DNA of 64,000 nucleotides, taken from Erysipelatoclostridium sp. AM42-17. GTDB taxonomy: Bacteria > Bacillota_I > Bacilli_A > Erysipelotrichales > Coprobacillaceae. The notes below the pieces were generated by a model. It saw only the letters and a list, made by a program, of their open reading frames with translations, did not search any database and was not told the origin of the DNA. Made by a program: the position numbers and the translations under genes. The stretch covers positions 1 through 64,000 of the forward strand of contig NZ_QUIN01000006.1 in assembly GCF_003480255.1 (NCBI RefSeq), written 5' to 3'. The number at the start of each line of letters is the position of its first letter. Within the stretch, counting starts at the first letter, position 1. Positions 15,995-24,190 of this stretch are shown piece by piece.

Positions 15995-16783
15995 TTATTC
16001 TCCTGTTAAATGAAAGTGATTTAAGGCATAAGCTAAACCATCTTCCTCAATATCTTTTGTTATAAAATAAGCAATATCTTTCATTGCTTGATCGCCATTA
16101 GCCATGACGATAGAATGTTTAACATAACGTAACATGGATTCATCATTATAAGAATCACCAAAAACATAACAATCATCTAAATGGCTATGAAAATAATCAA
16201 CAAGAAATTGAATTCCTGTAGCTTTAGAGTGTCCTTGAGGGACAATTTCTAACATTTCATGAGATCTTTCTATAATATCAAAATCTTGTAAGATGTTTTT
16301 TCTAAAATCATTGATGTTATGATCAAACCATACAGCAAATTTATCAAATTGAAGGTATGGATGATTCATGTCATAGACAGGAAAGTTTCTTTGTAGATAA
16401 CGTTCTTTCATTTCTTTTAAATCATTGTTTTTAATGTTTTGATTAAAATAGACACCATCATAAGATTCTAAAACACCATCTATTTTATTTTCTTTAATAA
16501 GATGAGCAATTTCATAGCAACGTTCTGATTTTAAGGTATGGTGATATAAAACTTGATCATGATAAGTAATATAAGTACCACATCCACATATATAACCATC
16601 TATAGGAAGATCTTGAATACATTGATCAATAGTAGAAATGGGTCTACCTGTATTAATAAAAATGAGATGTCCTTGTTTTTTTACTTTTTCTAATGCTTGA
16701 ATAGCACTGGATGGAATTGTATGTGTTTTTTCGCTTAATAATGTTCCATCAATATCAAAAAATAATATTTTCCTTTTTTGCAT
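15995..16783 (-). CDS. Cof-type HAD-superfamily phosphatase
   Basis: 262 residues with nucleophile motif FFDIDGTLLSEKTH, motif II FINTGRP, the Lys of HSKATGI and motif IV YVFGDSYNDESML. The C2B-type cap lies between motifs II and III. It should dephosphorylate a small metabolite. First gene of a two-gene operon with the Gfo/Idh/MocA-type oxidoreductase, and divergent from the EIIB-like gene at 16923. AAGGAGT provides the ribosome site. Confidence 0.9.
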   Translation of the reverse strand: MQKRKILFFDIDGTLLSEKTHTIPSSAIQALEKVKKQGHLIFINTGRPISTIDQCIQDLPIDGYICGCGTYITYHDQVLYHHTLKSERCYEIAHLIKENKIDGVLESYDGVYFNQNIKNNDLKEMKERYLQRNFPVYDMNHPYLQFDKFAVWFDHNINDFRKNILQDFDIIERSHEMLEIVPQGHSKATGIQFLVDYFHSHLDDCYVFGDSYNDESMLRYVKHSIVMANGDQAMKDIAYFITKDIEEDGLAYALNHFHLTGE

Positions 16784-16922
16784 ACTTTAAACTCCTTATG
16801 ACCAATATTATAATAGAAAAAATCAATTTATGTCATTTTTTCTATACTCGAAAACAATAATTGAAGATTATTATGATAAATTGTGTTATTCTATAAAAAA
16901 GTAGAAGTTAGGAGGATGAAAA

Positions 16923-17204
16923 ATGAGGATTACTTTATTAAGTAAGCCAGGTTTTTCTGGAAGTATGCTTGTAAAAAAAATCGAAGAGGCAGCGAAAAGC
17001 CGATATTTAGATATAGAAGTCAATCTTAATCAAAAGATGGATGAAGCAGATGTGGTGTTACTCACACCACAACGAGAAGGTGATTTAGAAGGTATTAAAA
17101 CAGTAGTAAAAGTACCGGTAGGAGTCATTTCATTAAGAGATTTTGGTTTATTAAATGGTGATGGTATTTTAAAATACGCAACTCAATTAATAGATACGAA
17201 ATAG
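16923..17204 (+). CDS. PTS lactose/cellobiose EIIB-like protein lacking the phospho-cysteine
   Basis: 93 residues with the fold pattern of PTS EIIB (cellobiose/lactose type): a short strand, SGSMLVKKIEEAAKSRYLDIEV, then ADVVLLTPQ and a C-terminal VPVGVISLRDFGLLNGDGILKYATQLI. In catalytic EIIB the first strand ends in a Cys that carries the phosphate (CxxGMSTS type); here the equivalent stretch is LLSKPGFSGS and the whole protein has no cysteine. No EIIA or EIIC gene is adjacent, so it may be a non-catalytic relative. AGGAGG (16910-16915) supports the start, and a terminator follows at once. Confidence 0.7.
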   Translation: MRITLLSKPGFSGSMLVKKIEEAAKSRYLDIEVNLNQKMDEADVVLLTPQREGDLEGIKTVVKVPVGVISLRDFGLLNGDGILKYATQLIDTK

Positions 17205-17208
17205 GAGG

Positions 17209-17231
17209 AAAAGGACAAAGTCCTTTTTTTT
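17209..17231 (+). terminator. Intrinsic terminator
   Basis: AAAAGGAC-AAA-GTCCTTTT followed by T residues. Confidence 0.8.
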
Positions 17232-17282
17232 TATGTTCAAACTAAATTGAGTGAATATTATCACAAGAATGTCTAGAGGTCA

Positions 17283-17311
17283 TTGTTTTTTAAGGCATTT
17301 AACGATATAAT
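17283..17311 (+). promoter_or_regulatory. Promoter of nfnAB
   Basis: TTGTTT (17283-17288), 17-base spacer, TATAAT (17306-17311), giving a leader of about 27 bases with the site GGGGGAA. Confidence 0.65.
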
Positions 17312-17344
17312 TATTATTAGTATAGAAAGACTGGGGGAACCAAA

Positions 17345-18193
17345 ATGTACAAGATAGTCAAAAAGGAAAGACTAAATGATGTTGTTGAATTAATGGAAGT
17401 ACATGCGCCAATGGTAGCAAGAAAATGCGAACCTGGCCAATTCATTATTTTAAGAGTTGGAGAAGATGGTGAAAGAATTCCATTAACCATTGCTGATTAT
17501 GATCGTGAAAAAGAAACAATCACGATTATTTATCAAATTGTTGGTTATTCAACTAAACAATTAGCAAAATTAGAAGAAGGCGATGAAATCACTGATTTCG
17601 TTGGACCATTAGGTGTACCAACAGATTTACATAAATCTAAACATGTTGTTGGTATTGCTGGTGGGGTAGGAAGTGCACCTTTATATCCACAATTAAAGAA
17701 ATTAGCTCAAATGGGTGTTGATGTTGATGTCATCATCGGTGGACGTGAAGCACAATATGTATTATGGGCTGATAAATTCAAAGAATTCTGTAAAAATGTG
17801 TATGTAATGACAGATGATGGATCTTTAGGAGAAAAAGGATTTGGTACTGTTAAATTACAAGAATTAATTGATAGTGGAGATCCTATTGATGAAGTTATCG
17901 CTATTGGACCAGTAGTGATGATGAAAGCTGTTGTTGGAGTAACTAAACCTCAAAATATTAAAACAATGGTTTCATTAAATCCTATTATGATTGATGGAAC
18001 TGGAATGTGCGGATGCTGTCGTGTTACAGTTGATGGTAAAATTAAATTTGCTTGTGTAGATGGTCCTGATTTTGATGGATTACAAGTTGATTTTGATGAA
18101 TTAATGGCTCGTCAAAGAATGTTTAAAGAAGAAGAACACGTTGTTGATGAAAAAGCAGACCGTATCTGTAATTTAATGGGAGGTGTAAAATAA
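17345..18193 (+). CDS. nfnA: NfnA: NADH-dependent ferredoxin:NADP+ oxidoreductase small subunit
   Basis: 282 residues. The FAD-binding part has RKCEPGQFIILRVGEDGERIPLTIADYD, the NAD-binding part has VVGIAGGVGSAPLYPQLKKL, and the C-terminus carries the [2Fe-2S] cysteines in GMCGCCRVTVDGKIKFACVDGP. In the NfnAB complex this subunit handles NADH, while NfnB handles NADPH and bifurcates electrons to ferredoxin. Similar proteins occur with other partners, but length and the adjacent gene fit NfnA. It overlaps nfnB by one base (TAATG). Confidence 0.88.
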   Translation: MYKIVKKERLNDVVELMEVHAPMVARKCEPGQFIILRVGEDGERIPLTIADYDREKETITIIYQIVGYSTKQLAKLEEGDEITDFVGPLGVPTDLHKSKHVVGIAGGVGSAPLYPQLKKLAQMGVDVDVIIGGREAQYVLWADKFKEFCKNVYVMTDDGSLGEKGFGTVKLQELIDSGDPIDEVIAIGPVVMMKAVVGVTKPQNIKTMVSLNPIMIDGTGMCGCCRVTVDGKIKFACVDGPDFDGLQVDFDELMARQRMFKEEEHVVDEKADRICNLMGGVK

Positions 18194-19581
18194 TGCCTAA
18201 TATGTCACCAAATAAGGTTAAAATGCCTGAACAAGATCCTAATGTAAGAAATAAAAACTTTGAAGAAGTTGCTTTAGGATATACAAAAGAAATGGCTATG
18301 GAAGAAGCAACACGTTGCTTAAACTGTAGAAAACCATTTTGTATGGAAGGATGCCCAGTAGGGGTACCTATTCCTGAATTTATTCAACATGTAGCTGCAG
18401 GAGAATTTGATGAAGCTTACTCTACAATTACTAGAGAAAATGCTTTACCTGCAATTTGTGGTCGTGTGTGTCCACAAGAAAATCAATGTGAAGGACATTG
18501 TATTCGTGGTAAAAAAGCAGAATCTGTTGCGATTGGACGATTAGAAAGATTCGTTGCTGATTATCATCGTGAACATGGAAAAAATGTAGAATTAAATATT
18601 GAAAAGAACGGTAAGAAAGTAGCGGTTATTGGATCTGGACCAGCAGGAATCACTTGTGCTGGAGAATTAGCTAAAAAAGGATATGATGTCACTGTATTTG
18701 AAGCTTTACATAAAACAGGTGGAGTTTTATCTTATGGTATTCCAGAATTCCGTTTACCTAAATCTTTAGTTCAAAAAGAAGTAGATGGAGTTGCTGCTTT
18801 AGGTGTTGATTTTGAAACAAACGTTGTTGTAGGACGTTCAATCACAATTGATGAATTACAAGAACAAGGATATCAAGGAATTTTCGTAGGTAGTGGAGCT
18901 GGACTTCCTCGTTTCCAAGGAATTCCAGGAGAAAACTTAAATGGTGTTTATGCTGCCAATGAATTCTTAACACGTGTTAACTTGATGAAAGGATATCAAT
19001 TCCCAGAACATCCTACACCAGTTAAGATTACAGATACAGTATGTGTCGTTGGAGCTGGTAACGTAGCTATGGATGCAGCGAGAACAGCAAAACGTTTAGG
19101 TGCTAAAAATGTTTATATCGTTTATCGTCGTGGACCTGAAGAAGTACCTGCTCGTGCTGAAGAAGTACATCACGCTAAAGAAGAAGGTATTATCTTTAAA
19201 TTACTAACAAATCCAGTTAAAATCAATGGTGAAGATGGTTGGGTTAAATCTATGGAATGTATTGAAATGGAATTAGGTGAACCTGATGCATCTGGAAGAA
19301 GAAGACCAATCGCTAAAGAAGGTTCTAACTTCACAATTGAAACAGGTACTGTTATTGTTGCGATTGGACAAAGTCCTAACCCATTAATTAGACATACAAC
19401 ACCTGGATTGGATTGCCAATCTTGGGGTGGAATTATCGTTGAAGAAGATACAATGAAAACATCTAAAGATGGTGTCTATGCTGGTGGCGATGTTGTTACT
19501 GGTGCAGCAACAGTTATCTTAGCTATGGGTGCTGGTAAAAAAGCAGCTCAAGCTATGGATGAATATTTAAAAAATAAATAA
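18193..19581 (+). CDS. nfnB: NfnB / glutamate synthase small-subunit-like FAD oxidoreductase
   Basis: 462 residues. N-terminal cysteines CLNCRKPFCMEGCPVGVPI and CGRVCPQENQCEGHC give two [4Fe-4S] sites. Two dinucleotide folds follow: VAVIGSGPAGITCAGELAKKGYDVTVFE (FAD, in two parts) and VCVVGAGNVAMDAARTAKRLG (NADPH), ending with YAGGDVVTGAATVILAMGAGKKAA. On its own the sequence could be called GltD/GltA-like glutamate synthase, but no large subunit is present and nfnA lies directly upstream, so electron-bifurcating NfnB is favoured. Closed by a terminator. Confidence 0.88.
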   Translation: MPNMSPNKVKMPEQDPNVRNKNFEEVALGYTKEMAMEEATRCLNCRKPFCMEGCPVGVPIPEFIQHVAAGEFDEAYSTITRENALPAICGRVCPQENQCEGHCIRGKKAESVAIGRLERFVADYHREHGKNVELNIEKNGKKVAVIGSGPAGITCAGELAKKGYDVTVFEALHKTGGVLSYGIPEFRLPKSLVQKEVDGVAALGVDFETNVVVGRSITIDELQEQGYQGIFVGSGAGLPRFQGIPGENLNGVYAANEFLTRVNLMKGYQFPEHPTPVKITDTVCVVGAGNVAMDAARTAKRLGAKNVYIVYRRGPEEVPARAEEVHHAKEEGIIFKLLTNPVKINGEDGWVKSMECIEMELGEPDASGRRRPIAKEGSNFTIETGTVIVAIGQSPNPLIRHTTPGLDCQSWGGIIVEEDTMKTSKDGVYAGGDVVTGAATVILAMGAGKKAAQAMDEYLKNK

Positions 19582-19586
19582 TAGAG

Positions 19587-19615
19587 AAGCTATTCTTAAT
19601 TGAATAGCTTTTTTT
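19587..19615 (+). terminator. Intrinsic terminator after nfnB
   Basis: AAGCTATTC and GAATAGCTT with a six-base loop run into T residues. Confidence 0.85.
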
Positions 19616-19634
19616 ATATCACTTAGTTGAATAC

Positions 19635-19658
19635 ATTCGTTGACCTGAGTCAATGAAT
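19635..19658. promoter_or_regulatory. Candidate TetR operator at its own promoter
   Basis: ATTCGTTGAC-CTGA-GTCAATGAAT, arms matching at 9 of 10 positions. It covers the -35 TTGACC (19640-19645), with TATATT 17 bases downstream (19663-19668). The same layout recurs at 13894-13927. Confidence 0.65.
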
Positions 19659-19686
19659 GTATTATATTATAGGCAGGAGGATGAAT

Positions 19687-20277
19687 ATGGGGAAAAGACA
19701 AGAAGCAGCATTAGAAACAAAAAAGAAGATCATTGAGGCTGTTAAGCAATTACTTGAACAAAAAAGTCCCGAAGAAATCAGTATTGAAGAAATCACAAAG
19801 AAGGCCTGTATTGCTAAGGGAAGTTTTTATACACACTTTAAACGTAAAGAAGATGTTATTTTAGAAATAGATTTTCAAGAATATGCTTTTTTAAAGGATG
19901 ATGTAAGTCGTATTCAAGGAGTTGAACAACAACTTTCGTATTATCTTATACAATCAGTAAAGATTATTGAAAAAAATAGTTTATCAGTAGCGAGACAATG
20001 GATGAAAGGCGCTGTTGCTCCTTTACAAGAAGAAAAAGCAGGTACCAGAAAATATCGTTTTGATTATGATAATATTCTTTCAATTTTAAACAATGGAATT
20101 GATCAAAAAGAATTAAAACAAACAACACCGGTAGAAATTCTAACTGAAATGATGATGAATCAGTATTATGGTGCTGTAGCATCTTGGTGTATTCTGGGTC
20201 AAGAACGTTCTTTAGTTTCTATGATGGAACATTATTGTCAATATGAACTTAAAATATTATTGCAAGATTACCAATAG
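19687..20277 (+). CDS. TetR-family transcriptional regulator
   Basis: 196 residues from the ATG six bases after AGGAGG (19675-19680); upstream starts would lie in the promoter. The N-terminal helix-turn-helix reads ISIEEITKKACIAKGSFYTHFKRKEDVILEI, typical of TetR. The C-terminal ligand domain is not recognised. Downstream, with 11 bases between, lie two damaged aldo/keto reductase genes in the same direction. An operator shared with the intact aldo/keto reductase gene at 13985 suggests it represses carbonyl-reductase genes and responds to a reactive carbonyl or related compound; that signal is inference. Confidence 0.9.
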   Translation: MGKRQEAALETKKKIIEAVKQLLEQKSPEEISIEEITKKACIAKGSFYTHFKRKEDVILEIDFQEYAFLKDDVSRIQGVEQQLSYYLIQSVKIIEKNSLSVARQWMKGAVAPLQEEKAGTRKYRFDYDNILSILNNGIDQKELKQTTPVEILTEMMMNQYYGAVASWCILGQERSLVSMMEHYCQYELKILLQDYQ

Positions 20278-20288
20278 GAGGATAAAAA

Positions 20289-21147
20289 ATGGAATATGTA
20301 ACATTAAATAATGGTCTAAAAATGCCATTATAAGGATTTGGTGTTTACCAAGTTATAGATGAAAAAGAATGTGAAGAATCAGTTTATCAAGTTATTAAAG
20401 CAGGATATCGTCTAATTGATACTGCTGCTGTTTATCAAAATGAAGTCGCAGTTGGAAAAGCCATAAAAAAGGCAATCAATGAAGGTATTGTTACAAGAGA
20501 AGACTTATTTATTACAACGAAGTTAAGGTTACAAGATTATAACCAAGTACAAAAAGCAATAGATACATCATTGAATAAATTAGGTTTAGATTATGTGAAT
20601 CTTTATTTCATCAACCGATGGGAGATTATATTGGTGCATATCGTGTGATGGAAGAAAATTATAAAGCAGGGAAATAAAAGCAATCGGCGTATGTAACAGT
20701 TATCCCTATATTTTAGCGGATATTTGTGAAACAGTAGACATCATTCCAGCAGTTAATCAAATAGAACTCCATCCTTTTTTTCAACAGCCACTTGCTTTAA
20801 AAACGGCTCAAAAATATGGTGTCGTTTTAGAAGCATGGGGTCCTTTTGCTGAAGGTGGTCATGGTATTTTTACACATCCAGTATTAACTGAAATTGGTAA
20901 AAAATATCACAAAACAGCAGCCCAAGTTGCTTTAAGATGGAATATTGAAAGAGGAGTTGTCGTTATTCCTAAATCAGTCCATCTAGATCGTATCTTACAA
21001 AATATTGATGTTTGGGATTTTAAATTAGATCAAGAAGACATGGATAAAATAGCAAAATTAGATACGGGAAAGAGTGATATTGTTAATCATTTTGATCCTG
21101 AATTTGTAAGTATGGTACATAGTGTTAAAGCACATGAGGAGGAATAA
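20289..21147 (+). pseudogene. Aldo/keto reductase pseudogene (nonsense plus two frameshifts)
   Basis: Conceptual translation starts MEYVTLNNGLKMPL, then meets TAA at 20331-20333 where homologues continue with LGFGVYQ-type residues. The frame then reads GFGVYQVIDEKECEESVYQ, IDTAAVYQNEVAVGKAI and FITTKLRLQDY before a small deletion near 20606-20614 removes the catalytic His region, and a one-base deletion near 20672-20676 shifts again. The last frame continues KAIGVCNSYPYIL to KIAKLDTGK and stops at 21145-21147. An AGGAGG ribosome site remains, so decay is recent. It follows tetR and would have been its target. Confidence 0.9.
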
Positions 21148-21148
21148 T

Positions 21149-21988
21149 ATGGAAACAGTAAAATTAAATGATGGTCATGAAATACCAGCTATTGGGTTTG
21201 GGGTATTTATGATTGATAATAATGGACCAACATATGATGCAGTGTTACAAGCATTAAAAGCAGGATATCGTCATATTGATACTGCTGCTTATTTCAATGA
21301 AGAAGATGTAGGGAAAGCTATTAAAGATAGTGGTATTGATAGAAAAGAAATCTTTATTACAAGTAAATTGTTGTTACAAGATTATGGATATGAACAAGCT
21401 AAAGTAGGAATTGCAAGATCACTTAGAAAATTAGGAACAGAATATATTGATTTATATTTAATTCCTCAACCTTATGGTGATGTTTTAGGAGCATGGAAAG
21501 CTTTAGAAGAGGCAAAAGAAAAAGGATAAATTAAATCTATTGGTGTAAGTAATATGACACCTCATCTATGGAATCAATTTGTACCTCATTTCAAAACCAA
21601 ACCGGCAGTGAACCAAGTAGAATGTAATCCTTTTTGTCAACAAAAAGAATTAAGAAAGATTATGGCTCAAGATGATGTCAAATTAGAATGTTATTATCCT
21701 TTAGGACATGGTAATAAAGAACTATTAAATCATTCTTTAGTACAACAATTAGCTCATAAATATCATAAGAATGCCGGACAAATCATCCTTAGATTTGAAG
21801 TACAAGATGGACTGATTGTTTTACCTAAATCTTCACAAAAAGAACGTATTAAAGGAAATATTGATATTTTTGATTTTTCTTTAACTGAAAGTGAAATGAG
21901 ACAATTAGATACAGGTAAAACATCTCATGATCCTGAAGCACCAGGTATTGAAGAGATGCTTAGAAATGCCTTTGTTATTGAAGATTAA
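21149..21988 (+). pseudogene. Second aldo/keto reductase pseudogene (in-frame TAA)
   Basis: METVKLNDGHEIPAIGFGVFM starts behind GAGGAGGAA. The reading frame is stopped by TAA at 21527-21529 (after EEAKEKG, where IKSIGVSN follows in the same frame) and then runs on unbroken to 21988. Other losses suggest relaxed selection: one codon is missing before the catalytic Tyr (DTAAYFNEE rather than the usual DTAxxY) and the catalytic His is replaced by Pro (YLIPQP). Lys is kept in ITSKLLLQDY. It is a paralogue of the preceding pseudogene. Confidence 0.85.
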
Positions 21989-21989
21989 T

Positions 21990-22013
21990 AAAAAGCACGA
22001 AAGTGCTTTTTAT
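21990..22013 (+). terminator. Intrinsic terminator with GAAA loop
   Basis: AAAAAGCAC-GAAA-GTGCTTTTT, ending the tetR/aldo-keto-reductase unit. Confidence 0.85.
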
Positions 22014-22039
22014 TTTATGAAAATCTTTCTTTATTTTTT

Positions 22040-22061
22040 TATCTTATTATATAATAAGATA
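22040..22061. promoter_or_regulatory. Perfect 22-base palindrome over the GH125 promoter
   Basis: Arms TATCTTATTAT and ATAATAAGATA join without a gap and include TATAAT (22050-22055). The AAAGGAG ribosome site starts at its last base. It may be an operator for a sugar-responsive repressor, although AT-rich palindromes also arise by chance. Confidence 0.5.
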
Positions 22062-22074
22062 AAGGAGACTAATT

Positions 22075-23352
22075 ATGATAACATCACAAATTAAGGAAGT
22101 ACTAAAACAAGCAGATTATGTATTAAAAGATAATCCTGTATTATTAAAAATGTTCAAACAATGTTTTGTTTCAACGATTGAAACAACTTTAAAAAAAGTT
22201 AATGATAATGAAACTTTTGTCATTACAGGAGATATTCCTGCTATGTGGTTGCGAGATTCTTCTGCTCAAGTGAATCACTATTTACCTCTTGTATCAAAAG
22301 ATCAAGAATTATCCGATTTAATTGCGGGACTTATTAATAAACAGGTTCAATGTATTTTATTAGATCCTTATGCTAATGCTTTTAATTTAAACCCGGTCTA
22401 TGAAAGAGAATATTATGATTGTACAGACATGAATCCGATGATTTGGGAAAGAAAATACGAAGTTGATTCATTATGCTATCCAGTTCGTTTAGCATATCAG
22501 TTTTATAAACAAAGTCAACGATACGATATTTTTACGCCTGATTTTTTAAAAGCCATGCATAAAATCGTGGATACATTTGTATTAGAACAAGATCATCGTC
22601 TTTCAACATATCGCTTTGAAAGACCGATTGCTAGAACTTGGAAACGTGAAGAAACAGAGACCTTAAAAAGAAAGGGGAAAGGTTTACCGGTTAATGAAAC
22701 TGGAATGACATGGAGTGCTTTTAGACCAAGTGATGATGCTTGTCGTTTTAATTATCTTATTCCTGCCAATATGTTTGCGAGTGTGATATTAGAATATATT
22801 AAAGAATTTGCTAGAGAAATTTATCATGATGATGTTTTATATGAAAAAGCAAGACAATTAAAATGGGATATTGATTATGGTATTCAATGTTATGGTATTT
22901 ACCTTCATCCTCAATTTGGTAAAATGTATGCTTATGAAACAGATGGTTTTGGTAATTATTGTTTAATGGATGATGCCAATGTACCTTCTTTACTTTCTAT
23001 GCCTTATTTAGGTTATTGTACAAAAGACGATGTACTTTACCAACATACACGATCATTTATTTTAAGTCATCATAATCCTTATTTTTATCAAGGAACATGT
23101 GCCAGTGGTATTGGTAGTCCTCATACTCCAGAGAATTATATTTGGCATATTGCTTTATCAATGCAAGGATTAACAGGTTCTAAAGAAGAAGCGAAAGAAA
23201 TGATTGATTTAATTTTAAAAACAAATAATAATGAAGGTTTATGTCATGAGGGATTTAATAAAGATCAACCAAGTGAATATACAAGACCTTGGTTTGCTTG
23301 GGCCAATTCATTATTTGCTGAATTGGTATATCAAACCTATTTTGTAAAATAA
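22075..23352 (+). CDS. GH125 exo-alpha-1,6-mannosidase, metal-independent
   Basis: 425 residues, the normal family size, without a signal peptide, so cytoplasmic. Family landmarks are GDIPAMWLRDSSAQVNHYLPL, MNPMIWERKYEVDSLCYP, TGMTWSAFRPSDDAC and YCLMDDANVPSLLSMPYLGY. GH125 enzymes release mannose from alpha-1,6-linked mannosides such as those of N-glycans. It is a single gene under a palindromic promoter and ends at a terminator shared with clpP. No other glycosidase or sugar transporter is adjacent. Confidence 0.92.
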   Translation: MITSQIKEVLKQADYVLKDNPVLLKMFKQCFVSTIETTLKKVNDNETFVITGDIPAMWLRDSSAQVNHYLPLVSKDQELSDLIAGLINKQVQCILLDPYANAFNLNPVYEREYYDCTDMNPMIWERKYEVDSLCYPVRLAYQFYKQSQRYDIFTPDFLKAMHKIVDTFVLEQDHRLSTYRFERPIARTWKREETETLKRKGKGLPVNETGMTWSAFRPSDDACRFNYLIPANMFASVILEYIKEFAREIYHDDVLYEKARQLKWDIDYGIQCYGIYLHPQFGKMYAYETDGFGNYCLMDDANVPSLLSMPYLGYCTKDDVLYQHTRSFILSHHNPYFYQGTCASGIGSPHTPENYIWHIALSMQGLTGSKEEAKEMIDLILKTNNNEGLCHEGFNKDQPSEYTRPWFAWANSLFAELVYQTYFVK

Positions 23353-23374
23353 AAAAGCACTAAGGTGCTTTTTT
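23351..23374. terminator. Bidirectional terminator between GH125 and clpP
   Basis: AAAAAAGCAC-TAAG-GTGCTTTTTT works for both converging genes. Confidence 0.85.
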
Positions 23375-23944
23375 AATTATTTCATCAATTAAACCATATT
23401 GTAAGGCATCTTCAGGATCCATAAAATAGTCACGTTCCGTATCATCCATAACTTTTTCTAATGGTTGATGAGTGTTCTTGGATAATAGACGTGCAAGTTT
23501 TGCTTTTTGTTTAATAATTCTTTTGGCATTGATTTCTAAATCAGTAGCTTGACCTTCAATGGTTCCTAAAGGCTGATGAATCATGATTTCACTATTAGGT
23601 AAGGCACAGCGTTTACCTGCTTGACCGGAACTCAGTAAAAAGGCAGCCATACTTGCTGCCATGCCACAACATATTGTGCTGACATCACAGGAAACAAAGT
23701 TCATCGTATCATAAATAGCAAAACCGGCTGAAACACTGCCACCAGGAGAATTAATGTACATAAAAATATCTTGGTGACTGTCTTTGGCTTCCAAATATAA
23801 CAGTTGACCAATAATAGAACTAGCCATTTGATCATCAATAGCGCCTGTTAATAAAATAATTCTTTCTTCTAATAGTCGAGAATAAATATCATAAGCATAT
23901 TGGGTTGTTTGATTCTTTTCAATTACAGTAGGAATAAAATGCAT
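23360..23944 (-). CDS. clpP: ATP-dependent Clp protease proteolytic subunit
   Basis: 194 residues with the canonical catalytic triad at the usual numbers: Ser98 ([11 protein letters not shown]), His123 (EIMIHQPLG) and Asp172 (TERDYFMD). [19 protein letters not shown] is the oxyanion-hole region. ClpP forms a barrel that degrades proteins fed by ClpX or ClpC ATPases. It stands alone with a GGAGG ribosome site and a -10-like TATACT upstream. The heptad repeats of a CtsR operator were not seen in front of it. Confidence 0.96.
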   Translation of the reverse strand: MHFIPTVIEKNQTTQYAYDIYSRLLEERIILLTGAIDDQMASSIIGQLLYLEAKDSHQDIFMYINSPGGSVSAGFAIYDTMNFVSCDVSTICCGMAASMAAFLLSSGQAGKRCALPNSEIMIHQPLGTIEGQATDLEINAKRIIKQKAKLARLLSKNTHQPLEKVMDDTERDYFMDPEDALQYGLIDEIIKKAP

Positions 23945-24122
23945 AACTTGACCTCCATATTTAAGTATAGTTCATAAATTCATTATTATTCTTAAAACAT
24001 ATTTTAAGGAATGAATAAAAAAAGAAGTATAAAATTACGAATAATAGAAAAGAATATAGATTATGACAATGGTGAGTTATAAAAAAAGAAAAATTATTTT
24101 ACATGAAACCCTTTTCAATAGG

Positions 24123-24151
24123 TTGCTTTTAATAGGGGTTTGACTTATAAT
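24123..24151 (+). promoter_or_regulatory. Promoter of the gap gene
   Basis: TTGCTT (24123-24128), 17-base spacer, TATAAT (24146-24151). TGAC/GTCA half-sites flank the -10 box. In the rest of the 23945-24122 stretch nothing beyond the clpP promoter region was recognised. Confidence 0.7.
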
Positions 24152-24190
24152 ATGGTCATAAAAGATATTTCAAGGAGGAATAAAATTAAA

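Noticed and set aside
18193..19581. Calling the gene glutamate synthase (gltD)
   Set aside because: No large subunit nearby and an NfnA-like gene is coupled directly upstream.
23945..24122. CtsR heptad operator before clpP
   Set aside because: No tandem GGTCAAA-type heptads were found.
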